Assembly (NCBI GenBank): GCA_018969805.1
Contig: JAGWXQ010000112.1
Location: 1 to 5,189, forward strand
Direction: 5' to 3'
From: Paenibacillaceae bacterium
GTDB taxonomy: Bacteria > Bacillota > Bacilli > Paenibacillales > YIM-B00363
DNA: 5,189 bases
Each line of letters begins with the position of its first letter. Within the stretch, counting starts at the first letter, position 1. A program made the translations under genes and the position numbers. Positions 1 through 5,189 of this stretch are shown one piece after another. The notes beneath the pieces were generated by a model that searched no databases, was not told where the DNA came from, and saw only the letters and a list, made by a program, of their open reading frames with translations.

Positions 1-1302
1 ACCAAGAATGAGGTCTCCAGTTTGCACAGTGCGCAACAGCTGCACCGTTCCTTCTTCACACAACTGCGCGACACCTTTTGTAAACGCTTTGTGTTTCAAT
101 GCATGCTTCATCATGATCTGTCCGAACAATTCGGGGGCGAACGTGGGCAATTCGTGAAAGACGATGCCTCGCTGCGTCGTGAGTGTGTCTCCAATGCGAA
201 ACACACCCGGATCATACAACCCGATGATGTCGCCCGGATATGCGACATCGACCGCATCGCGCTCTTGTGCCAAAAACTGCTGCGGTTGCGTGAGTTTGAC
301 TTCTTTGCCCATCCGATCGTTCCACACAGACATCCCACGAACAAACGTTCCCGATACAATACGCAAAAACGCCATACGATCACGATGCGCCACGTTCATG
401 TTTGCTTGAATTTTAAACACATATCCCGAAAATGCAGGATGGGTCGGCTCAATCCACTCATCCCCACTGCGCCGGCGACTGGGGGCAGGAGCCAATTCAA
501 GAAACCGTTCCAAAAAAGTGCGCACCCCAAAATTGTTCATCGCACTGCCGAAAAACACCGGTGTTTGCTCACCCGCTTGCACCGCTTCGGCATCAAAGGC
601 GTTTCCCGCACCATCCAGCAACGCCAACTGCTCGCACACGCTGTCGTACAACGATCCTGCAACACTCCGCAATACGTCGTCACGCCCTGCCGTCTGCTCG
701 ATGGTGATGCCGCTATGCCCTCCATACCGCTCGACGACGTGGTACATCCGATCGTATACCCCACACAGCTGGCGCCCTTGCCCGATCGGCCAATTCATCG
801 GCACTGCCTGAATCCCGAGCACGTCCTCAACTTCGTTTATGACATCCAGCGGATCGCGCCCTTCACGATCGAGTTTGTTCATAAACGTAAAAATCGGGAT
901 GCGCCTCGCGCGACACACACGAAACAATTTCCTCGTCTGCGCCTCCACACCTTTTGCCATATCAATCAACATCACCGCACTATCCGCCGCCGTCAGTGTG
1001 CGAAACGTGTCCTCACTGAAGTCTTGGTGCCCTGGCGTATCAAGGATGTTGATGCGTCGCTGTGCATAGTCAAATTGAAGCACGCTGGATGTCACAGAAA
1101 TACCCCGCTGCTTCTCAATGTCCATCCAATCCGACGCGGCAAACTTCCCAACCTTGCGCCCCTTCACCGTACCAGCAAGACGTATTGCACCACCGAATAA
1201 GAGTAATTTCTCCGTCAAAGTCGTTTTTCCTGCATCTGGATGAGAAATAATTGCAAAAGTTCTTCGACGCGCTGCGTGCGCCCCTATGGACTGCTCACTC
1301 AT
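1..1302 (-). CDS. prfC: Peptide chain release factor 3 (RF3), 3' end cut by window edge
   Basis: Translational GTPase that releases RF1/RF2 from the ribosome after peptide hydrolysis; cytoplasmic. Reading from the ATG at 1302, 434 codons stay open to base 1. The family is usually about 520-530 residues, so roughly the last 90 residues (the end of domain III) lie outside the window. Visible motifs: P-loop SHPDAGKTT at residues 20-28, QRGISVTS (switch I/G2) at 65-72, DTPGHQDFSEDT at 88-99 (G3), NKLD at 142-145 (G4) and TPVFFGSAMNNFGV at 247-260 (G5 region). Domain II follows, with GYVFKIQANM and later YPGDIIGL. The RF3-specific AGTVKGR and SDWMDIEKQRG segments separate it from EF-G and TetM-type GTPases. 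The start is preceded by GGGGTGG (1310-1316) with a 7 nt gap. It lies 141 nt downstream of zwf on the same strand, so read-through from zwf is possible. I see no clear promoter of its own. No frameshift is visible. Confidence 0.96.
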   Translation of the reverse strand, partial: MSEQSIGAHAARRRTFAIISHPDAGKTTLTEKLLLFGGAIRLAGTVKGRKVGKFAASDWMDIEKQRGISVTSSVLQFDYAQRRINILDTPGHQDFSEDTFRTLTAADSAVMLIDMAKGVEAQTRKLFRVCRARRIPIFTFMNKLDREGRDPLDVINEVEDVLGIQAVPMNWPIGQGRQLCGVYDRMYHVVERYGGHSGITIEQTAGRDDVLRSVAGSLYDSVCEQLALLDGAGNAFDAEAVQAGEQTPVFFGSAMNNFGVRTFLERFLELAPAPSRRRSGDEWIEPTHPAFSGYVFKIQANMNVAHRDRMAFLRIVSGTFVRGMSVWNDRMGKEVKLTQPQQFLAQERDAVDVAYPGDIIGLYDPGVFRIGDTLTTQRGIVFHELPTFAPELFGQIMMKHALKHKAFTKGVAQLCEEGTVQLLRTVQTGDLILG

Positions 1303-1443
1303 CCTGTAACCACCCCATCTTCTCGCTGTTCGTACTCATTTTCTATTGAATACAGTGATACAGTGGACTCCCTTTTGCTTGATCGAAAAAGGCATTTTTG
1401 TGAAACGGATCGATGGTTTGACATCGCATCATACGCGATCCGC
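1303..1443. other. zwf-prfC intergenic region
   Basis: This 141 nt gap lies between the zwf stop and the prfC start, both minus strand. It holds the prfC ribosome-binding site, one copy of the 34 nt dyad repeat (1391-1424), and a tandem CACTGTAT-CACTGTAT on the minus strand around 1350-1366. Just after the zwf stop, CGGATCG can pair with CGATCCG, which lies inside the dyad repeat, giving a 7 bp stem (extendable by G-U pairs) around a loop of about 23 nt. No uniform U-tract follows directly, so I do not call a terminator. I found no convincing -10/-35 pair for prfC. Confidence 0.6.
1391..1424 (+). repeat. 34 nt dyad-containing repeat, copy A
   Basis: On the plus strand this copy begins GGCATTTTTGTGAAAC and ends GGTTTGACAT. 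It matches the copy at 2843-2876, read on the opposite strand, at 30 of 34 positions, including an 18 nt identical block (TTTTGTGAAACGGATCGA). Inside it, the arms TGTGAAAC and GTTTGACA form a 25 nt dyad with a 9 nt centre; 7 of 8 arm positions pair. An imperfect dyad of this size resembles an operator for a dimeric repressor, but no regulator is known for it. It lies about 90-120 nt upstream of the prfC start and about 20 nt beyond the zwf stop. Confidence 0.7.
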
Positions 1444-2808
1444 TCATGCATCGGACGTCCTTCGCAGTGGTGCCTGACATGCATCGGGCGGCCCGTCTCC
1501 CCCTGCCTCATACAACGCGATCGGCTGTACATCTTCTTTCCAACACGCCACAATCGGGTCAATCCACGTCCACGCCGCCCGCACTTCGTCCCAATGCACA
1601 AAATACGTCTTGTCTCCCTTGAGCGCTTCGACAATTAAACGCGCATACGCATCGAGCGCATGGGGATCAAAAAGCAACTCCGCTTCCAACGCTTCCTCGC
1701 GCACACCGTCATGGACGATCGCATGGGGATGCAACCCGATGTGCACTGTTTTATGGGCAAACTGCACGGTAATATCCGATTTTTTCTGTCGCAATCGTTT
1801 TCCGGTGCGCAAAAAGACGGGCACATCTGCCCACAGCGGTGCTGCGATCACACACGACAGCGCGACGTACGTCTCGGTTTGTGAGTGCGGATGTACGTGC
1901 GGTTCGTCACGATACGCAACGACCGCCTGCCCATCGACGACACCTGCGCCATACTGCCCCCGCACGACGTTCGCCCGCACAGCGTCTACCGTATCGATCG
2001 GACGCAACCACTCCAACACCCGACACACCGCATCGCGCGATGACCGCGCATCATGGTCGCACACAAGCGTCGCCAACAGCTGCAAAGCATGGTTTTGCAC
2101 CATATCGCGCAGCGCACCGCTCTCATCATAATACGCCCCGCGTTGTTCGACTCCGATCGACTCAAGCAACGACACCTCAATGCGGCGCGCTTCCCACAAC
2201 GGAGGGCATGCGATGCGCTGCAACGCCGTACGCAAGACGCGCACCATATGTTTTCCCAAATAATGGTCGATGCGGTATACGTCCACTTCGGTAAACGATT
2301 GCATAATCGATCGCTGCAACGACTGCGCTGAAGCCAAATCAGTGCCAAACGGTTTTTCTACGACGAGGCGCAACCAGCCCCTCCCCGACGACAGCGACGC
2401 GATCGATCGCACCGCCTCAGAAAATAAGTCCGGTGCAAGCGCCAAATGCACGAGCCGATTGCCACTCAACCCTTGTGCCCGTTCAATATGGTCTGCTTGT
2501 TGCGCCAGTTTTTCAAACGATTGTTCATCATGAATGTCTACACTGCTATACGTAAAATGATGGGCAAACGCCTCAATATCTTGCCTATGTGCATGCCCGT
2601 CTGCGCCGCTGTGCGCACACACCGCCTCGACGACGTCACGGACGTATTCGTGGGGCGCACGCGTGCGCCGCGCCACACCAATGACCGCATACCGCTCGCC
2701 AAGCATCCCCGCGCGTGCGAGCCGATACAATGCAGGATACAGCTTGCGCCGTGCCAAATCCCCCGTAGCCCCAAATACAAACAGCAATACGCCGCCTTGC
2801 TCGGTCAT
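1444..2808 (-). CDS. zwf: Glucose-6-phosphate 1-dehydrogenase
   Basis: Oxidises glucose 6-phosphate to 6-phosphoglucono-lactone with NAD(P)+, the entry step of the oxidative pentose phosphate pathway; cytoplasmic. 454 residues from the chosen start, somewhat short against the usual 480-510. N-terminal dinucleotide-binding motif FGATGDLARRKLYPALY at 12-28; VVEKPFGTDL at 149-158; active-site RIDHYLGK at 179-186; GALRDMVQNH at 231-240 with the catalytic histidine at 240; RTGKRL, the substrate-binding lysine region, further on; family C-terminal pattern ending in an ALYEAGGDGPPDA segment. The start at 2808 is chosen because AGTAGG (2816-2821) sits 7 nt upstream and the family motif begins right after. 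An in-frame GTG at 2892 and ATG at 2838 lack good ribosome-binding sites and would add residues encoded by the dyad repeat. Odd points: the residue after GK in the signature is His, usually Glu, and the next 35 residues are about four shorter than in the Bacillus enzyme as I recall it. No gnd or pgl gene is adjacent in view. Confidence 0.95.
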   Translation of the reverse strand: MTEQGGVLLFVFGATGDLARRKLYPALYRLARAGMLGERYAVIGVARRTRAPHEYVRDVVEAVCAHSGADGHAHRQDIEAFAHHFTYSSVDIHDEQSFEKLAQQADHIERAQGLSGNRLVHLALAPDLFSEAVRSIASLSSGRGWLRLVVEKPFGTDLASAQSLQRSIMQSFTEVDVYRIDHYLGKHMVRVLRTALQRIACPPLWEARRIEVSLLESIGVEQRGAYYDESGALRDMVQNHALQLLATLVCDHDARSSRDAVCRVLEWLRPIDTVDAVRANVVRGQYGAGVVDGQAVVAYRDEPHVHPHSQTETYVALSCVIAAPLWADVPVFLRTGKRLRQKKSDITVQFAHKTVHIGLHPHAIVHDGVREEALEAELLFDPHALDAYARLIVEALKGDKTYFVHWDEVRAAWTWIDPIVACWKEDVQPIALYEAGGDGPPDACQAPLRRTSDA

Positions 2809-2842
2809 CGTGTCGCCTACTTTCTGTGTGATACGCATCCGT

Positions 2843-2876
2843 ATGTCAAATCGTCGATCCGTTTCACAAAACCGCC
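2843..2876 (-). repeat. 34 nt dyad-containing repeat, copy B
   Basis: On the minus strand this copy reads GGCGGTTTTGTGAAAC at its start and GATTTGACAT at its end. It matches copy A (1391-1424, plus strand) at 30 of 34 positions. Its dyad arms are TGTGAAAC and ATTTGACA. It lies 35-68 nt upstream of the zwf start, inside what would be the leader RNA if the promoter at 2932-2961 is used. The terminal TTGACA could instead act as a -35 hexamer, but I see no -10 partner at 16-18 nt. Confidence 0.7.
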
Positions 2877-2931
2877 TGTTGCATCTTCGCACAAGGCAGC
2901 CCTGTGGAACCGTGTTTTCAATAAGGGATGC

Positions 2932-2961
2932 ATATTAGTCTACACGATACGACGAGATCAA
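2932..2961 (-). promoter_or_regulatory. Candidate sigma-A type promoter for zwf
   Basis: On the minus strand TTGATC (2956-2961) and TAATAT (2932-2937) are separated by 18 nt. Each matches the consensus hexamer at four of six positions. Transcription would start near 2925 and give a leader of about 115 nt that carries dyad repeat copy B. This is a pattern match only. Confidence 0.35.
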
Positions 2962-3049
2962 ATCAATGCTTCATCCCATAATGGAAAAAAATGTTCCTTT
3001 CGCCTCGTGCCCCATCGTGGTATCGTAAAGAGGAAAGGAGTGCTGCCTT

Positions 3050-3781
3050 ATGCGACTCGCCATTGTACTATGTATGTTGTGTGCATCGACGGCATCCGCG
3101 AGTCCGTCGCTCACCGTCCGTCAAAGCGTATATTTGCGCACCGAACCTGCTATGACCGCCCCCGTTGTCCGGTTGCTCCGTGCCGGAGAAACACTCACCG
3201 TCGTCGATCAAACGAACCGTTGGTGGACGCTCGTGCGCGATCAGCACGACAAAACCGGATACGTCACAACACGCCCTACATACGTCGCTTGGTCGCCATC
3301 CATCATGCCCCCACACACACCATCATTGCCTGCATCATTGCCTGCATCGTTGCCCTCATCTCAACGCATCCAAGCACTGATCGACACGGCGATGCGCTTC
3401 ATCGGCACCCCATACGAGTGGGGATCGGACAGCAAGACGACCGATACGTTTGACTGTTCTGATTTTGTGCGCACCATGTACGCACAGGCAGTCGGCATCG
3501 TGTTGCCTCGCCAATCGTCCGCAATCGCCGCATACGTGCGTACGTTTGCCCCCATCCATACCGAATGGGCATCGATCTCCCGGGGCGACATCGTCTTCTT
3601 CAAAGCGTACGGCTCCTCATCCAACACCGTCACCCATGTCGCGATCGCCCTCGGCGACGGACGCATCATCCACACATACTCCAAAGAAAGCAACGGCGTG
3701 CGCATCGACACGATCGCAGGCCGCTCATGGGAGCGTCGGATGCTGTTTGCAGCGACGCTCGTGCCCGCAGATCAGCCCTAA
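3050..3781 (+). CDS. Secreted SH3b-NlpC/P60 cell-wall peptidase
   Basis: Predicted exported cysteine peptidase that cuts peptide bonds in the peptidoglycan stem peptide, with a wall-binding domain. 243 residues. Residues 1-17 form a short signal peptide (hydrophobic core AIVLCMLCAS, cleavage likely after ASA at 15-17; no lipobox). Residues 19-80 fit a bacterial SH3 domain (VYLRTEPAM, RLLRAGETLTVV, WWTLVRD, KTGYV). Residues 83-105 are a Pro/Ser/Ala-rich linker with PASLPASLP. Residues 106-240 are the NlpC/P60 domain: FIGTPYEWG at 117-125, FDCSDFV with catalytic Cys136, RGDIVFF at 178-184, THVAIAL with catalytic His196, and a third polar residue, His208, in IIHTYS. The catalytic triad pattern is therefore intact. 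The start is set by AAAGGAG (3034-3040) 9 nt upstream. It is the only plus-strand gene here, divergent from zwf and convergent with the ilvE group. The exact bond cleaved (LytF/CwlO-like DL-endopeptidase or other) cannot be told. Confidence 0.92.
   Translation: MRLAIVLCMLCASTASASPSLTVRQSVYLRTEPAMTAPVVRLLRAGETLTVVDQTNRWWTLVRDQHDKTGYVTTRPTYVAWSPSIMPPHTPSLPASLPASLPSSQRIQALIDTAMRFIGTPYEWGSDSKTTDTFDCSDFVRTMYAQAVGIVLPRQSSAIAAYVRTFAPIHTEWASISRGDIVFFKAYGSSSNTVTHVAIALGDGRIIHTYSKESNGVRIDTIAGRSWERRMLFAATLVPADQP
3321..3356 (+). repeat. Three 12 nt tandem repeats in the hydrolase linker
   Basis: CATCATTGCCTG is present twice exactly, followed by a third copy with two changes. In the reading frame this gives the PASLPASLP part of the linker between the SH3b and NlpC/P60 domains. 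The multiple-of-three unit lets linker length vary without breaking the frame. Confidence 0.8.
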
Positions 3782-3783
3782 TG

Positions 3784-3858
3784 CTACGCCAACGCCCGAC
3801 GGTGCCAACGCAACCGCAACCGCAACCGCCTTTTGACCTGCCCAATATGCCGTTTCAT
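3784..3858 (-). CDS. Possible 24-residue Arg/Leu-rich peptide
   Basis: Short open frame beginning MKRHIGQVKRR, followed by an RLRLRLRW run and HRRALA. The ATG at 3858 has GAGG 8 nt upstream, overlapping the stop codon of the 81-residue gene, so it would be translationally coupled to it. A second ATG at 3864 would add two residues but sits too close to the GAGG. The stop (TAG, 3784-3786) is 2 nt from the stop of the convergent hydrolase gene. The peptide is very basic and partly encoded by a CGCAAC hexamer repeat. I recognise no family. A chance frame remains quite possible. Confidence 0.3.
   Translation of the reverse strand: MKRHIGQVKRRLRLRLRWHRRALA
3809..3826 (+). repeat. Three perfect CGCAAC hexamer repeats
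   Basis: CGCAAC occurs three times in tandem, preceded by a related GCCAAC. It lies near the junction of the two convergent genes; on the minus strand it encodes the RLRLRL part of the putative 24-residue peptide. A tandem hexamer changes length in frame if it slips. Confidence 0.75.
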
Positions 3859-3868
3859 GTCCATCACC

Positions 3869-4114
3869 TCACCGATTGCGAAGTCGTTTTGCAGCGCGCG
3901 TAGATGGACTGCGCTCTTTGTTCCCCGTCGTTTGTACGGGTGGGGCACTTGTTTTGGACGAAAAATCCCATAGCACGTACGACGGTGCTCCCTCGTTCTC
4001 CAGCAGTACCGATGCATCGCGCACCGTATACGCGCGCGGCTCCTCCAAAGTCGTTGGGTGCGTTTGTACGTCACACACAGTACGCGCATTGCGATCGTGC
4101 ACAGGGCGCAACAT
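3869..4114 (-). CDS. Unrecognised 81-residue protein
   Basis: I do not recognise this protein. The ATG at 4114 has a consensus AAAGGAGG (4125-4132) 10 nt upstream, and codon use resembles that of the neighbouring genes, so I take it as real. It begins MLRPVHDRNARTVCDV. The middle (residues 23-54) looks like a folded segment: LEEPRAYTVRDASVLLENEG, then APSYVLWDFSSK. Residues 55-81 are a polar, basic, probably disordered tail (NKERSPSTRAAKRLRNR) that could contact nucleic acid or the membrane. There is no signal peptide or membrane segment, and one cysteine (residue 14). It lies 166 nt downstream of ilvE on the same strand, so co-transcription is possible. The frame stays open upstream of 4114, but that extension has no better ribosome-binding site and looks non-coding in composition. 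Confidence 0.6.
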   Translation of the reverse strand: MLRPVHDRNARTVCDVQTHPTTLEEPRAYTVRDASVLLENEGAPSYVLWDFSSKTSAPPVQTTGNKERSPSTRAAKRLRNR

Positions 4115-4280
4115 TGTTCCCCCGCCTCCTTTGTCTTTACCCCACATGAATACGCAGCCGGATTTCCGTACCCATCCTCCTTTTGCGTGTCTGCAAAAGA
4201 CGACCCTCCGTGCATGACGTGTCCACGAGTGGGACGGATGATGCCTATATCGTATGCACCATGCGTCCAAACGATACTGC
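4115..4280 (-). other. Spacer downstream of ilvE with clustered Shine-Dalgarno-like sites
   Basis: On the minus strand this 166 nt spacer contains three purine-rich sites: GGAGGG (4204-4209), AAAAGGAGG (4176-4184) and AAAGGAGG (4125-4132). The last serves the 81-residue gene. The first is 7 nt before a TTG at 4196 that opens a 19-codon frame (MQTRKRRMGTEIRLRIHVG, stop at 4137-4139). The second directly abuts an ATG in that same frame, which is too close for efficient initiation. I see no clear ilvE terminator hairpin with a U-tract. Confidence 0.4.
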
Positions 4281-5159
4281 TTATTCGTACACACGCACCC
4301 CGTCGTGCGCTACGACTGCCCGAAACGCCTCCAACAATCGCATCGTCACCGGGCCCGCACGCCCCGTTCCAATAGGACGGCCATCGACTTCGCGCACCGC
4401 GATGACTTCCGCAGCAGTCCCGGTAAAAAATACTTCGTCTGCAACGTATACGTCATGCATCGTAAACGGCTCTTCTTTGCACACGATGTTTTGTTCTGCA
4501 CACAAAGCACAAATCGTATCGCGTGTAATGCCCTTAAGCGCACCAATGTACGTAGGAGGTGTCGTCACAACCCCATTTTTTACGATAAAAATGTTGTCGC
4601 TCGACCCTTCTGCCACATAGCCTTGCGCATTGAGCATGATCGCTTCGCCGACCCCGGCAAGGTTTGCTTGGATTTTGACCAAAATGTTGTTTAAATAGTT
4701 GAGTGACTTAATTTTGGGATTGAGCGCATCGGGGATGTTGCGCCGCGTCGATACGCTGACCGTGCGCAATCCCGTCTCATACGCCTCCGGTGGGTAGATC
4801 GACAGTTTCTCCACAATGATGATGACCGATGCACGCGGTGATCGCCTTGGATCGAGACCCAAATCGCCCGGACCCCGTGAAACGATGAGCCGAATGTAGC
4901 CGTCGCGCAACGCATTGCGCCGAACCGTCTCCACGAGCGCTTGCTGCATTTGCTCCATATCCAACGGGATGTGGAGCATAATCGACTTCGCCGAATCGTA
5001 CAATCGATGCACATGTTCTGTGCATTTAAAAATATTGCCATTGTAGATGCGAATTCCCTCGAAAATGCCATCACCATACAAAAATCCATGGTCATATACG
5101 CTGACGACCGCCTCCGACTTACGGACAAACGCGCCATCGATATAGATCATTTGCTCCAT
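4281..5159 (-). CDS. ilvE: Branched-chain amino acid aminotransferase (class IV, PLP-dependent)
   Basis: Transfers the amino group between glutamate and the 2-oxo acids of leucine, isoleucine and valine; last step of their synthesis, cytoplasmic. 292 residues, usual for the short bacterial form. Family motifs: DHGFLYGDGIFEGIRIYNG at 23-41; YIRLIVSRGPGDLGLDPR at 88-105; KIKSLNYLNNILVK at 149-162 with the pyridoxal-phosphate lysine at 151; EGSSDNIFIVK at 184-194 with the conserved Glu184; GALKGITRDTI at 206-216; TGTAAEV at 246-252. The GDGIFEGIR and FFTGTAAEVI motifs favour IlvE over D-amino acid transaminase (dat) or PabC. The start is set by AAGGAGG (5165-5171) with a 5 nt gap; an in-frame ATG at 5186 has no site in view. 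No other ilv or leu genes appear, and the promoter or any T-box leader would lie beyond the window. Confidence 0.94.
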   Translation of the reverse strand: MEQMIYIDGAFVRKSEAVVSVYDHGFLYGDGIFEGIRIYNGNIFKCTEHVHRLYDSAKSIMLHIPLDMEQMQQALVETVRRNALRDGYIRLIVSRGPGDLGLDPRRSPRASVIIIVEKLSIYPPEAYETGLRTVSVSTRRNIPDALNPKIKSLNYLNNILVKIQANLAGVGEAIMLNAQGYVAEGSSDNIFIVKNGVVTTPPTYIGALKGITRDTICALCAEQNIVCKEEPFTMHDVYVADEVFFTGTAAEVIAVREVDGRPIGTGRAGPVTMRLLEAFRAVVAHDGVRVYE

Positions 5160-5164
5160 GATGC

Positions 5165-5172
5165 CCTCCTTA
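5165..5172 (-). promoter_or_regulatory. ilvE ribosome-binding site, overlapping a possible upstream stop
   Basis: TAAGGAGG lies 5 nt before the ilvE ATG. Its first three bases make a TAA that could end an upstream gene whose last codons would read DVHTR. If so, ilvE is the downstream member of an operon with the previous stop inside its ribosome-binding site. Only about 17 bases of that frame are visible, so the upstream gene is a guess. Confidence 0.5.
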
Positions 5173-5189
5173 ACGCGTATGCACATCGT

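Larger units (their letters stand above)
2809..3049. promoter_or_regulatory. Divergent regulatory region between zwf and the NlpC/P60 gene
   Basis: This 241 nt non-coding stretch separates two genes transcribed away from each other, so it should hold both promoters. On the minus strand it contains the best zwf promoter candidate, the dyad repeat copy B, a small perfect hairpin (ATACG-GATG-CGTAT, 2831-2844) and the zwf ribosome-binding site. On the plus strand, CATAAT at 2977-2982 is a good -10 match for the hydrolase gene, but no matching -35 lies 16-18 nt upstream. A short GGAA/TTCC stem around 2983-2997 is too weak to call a terminator. Confidence 0.65.

Noticed and set aside
22..1200. A 392-codon open frame on the plus strand
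   Set aside because: It lies fully antisense to prfC, whose motifs are unambiguous. The product is rich in His, Arg, Cys and Pro and shows no domain, as expected for a shadow frame in GC-rich coding DNA.
1391..2876. The inverted repeats around zwf as ends of an insertion sequence
   Set aside because: The enclosed gene is a housekeeping dehydrogenase with no transposase, and I see no target-site duplication. Operator or dispersed repeat is the simpler reading.
2809..2892. Upstream GTG (2892) or ATG (2838) starts for zwf
   Set aside because: Both lack a suitable Shine-Dalgarno site, would translate the dyad repeat, and would add residues before the normal family start. The ATG at 2808 has AGTAGG at 7 nt.
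2446..3453. A 335-codon plus-strand open frame crossing the zwf 5' end, the intergenic region and the hydrolase gene
   Set aside because: It overlaps two well-supported genes and the divergent promoter region, has a composition typical of shadow frames, and has no good ribosome-binding site.
3784..4215. A 143-codon minus-strand frame starting MHGGSSFADTQKEDGYG and containing the 24-residue peptide in frame
   Set aside because: The first 34 residues look protein-like, but the rest is Arg, Cys and His rich and overlaps the better-supported 81-residue gene. The ATG at 4215 has no good ribosome-binding site. A frameshifted older gene cannot be excluded.
4115..5189. T-box or other riboswitch controlling ilvE
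   Set aside because: Only 30 nt upstream of ilvE is in the window and it contains just the ribosome-binding site. Nothing T-box-like is visible.

Overview
This 5.2 kb window looks like chromosome from a Gram-positive bacterium of the Firmicutes type. The evidence is the strong AGGAGG-type ribosome-binding sites, the Bacillales-like form of the branched-chain aminotransferase, the DTPGHQDF form of the RF3 G3 box, and a small secreted SH3b-NlpC/P60 wall enzyme. GC content is in the low-to-mid fifties by eye. That would fit an Alicyclobacillaceae- or Paenibacillaceae-like lineage, but this is a resemblance judged from memory and not a search result. I see no transposase, integrase, CRISPR array, tRNA or rRNA.

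Layout. Positions 1-1302 (minus strand) hold the first 434 codons of peptide chain release factor 3 (prfC), cut by the left edge of the window. A 141 nt gap separates it from glucose-6-phosphate dehydrogenase (zwf, 1444-2808, minus). A 241 nt divergent regulatory region (2809-3049) lies between zwf and a plus-strand gene (3050-3781) for an exported SH3b-NlpC/P60 cell-wall hydrolase. That gene runs tail-to-tail into a minus-strand group. Listed from its upstream end, the group is: branched-chain aminotransferase ilvE (4281-5159), a 166 nt spacer with several Shine-Dalgarno-like sequences, an unrecognised 81-residue protein (3869-4114) with a very good ribosome-binding site, and a possible 24-residue arginine/leucine-rich peptide (3784-3858) whose stop codon lies 2 nt from the stop of the hydrolase gene.

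How the genes relate. They look like a set of independent housekeeping functions: translation termination, oxidative pentose phosphate pathway entry, wall turnover and branched-chain amino acid synthesis. I see no single dedicated system. zwf has no gnd or pgl neighbour in view, and ilvE has no other ilv/leu gene in view.

The least ordinary signals are four. (1) The hexamer CGATCG occurs at least 15 times where one or two would be expected by chance. (2) A 34 nt sequence with a 25 nt imperfect dyad at its core occurs twice, in opposite orientations, on either side of zwf. (3) The active-site signature of Zwf has an unusual histidine and a shortened following segment. (4) The small-ORF cluster downstream of ilvE is unrecognised.
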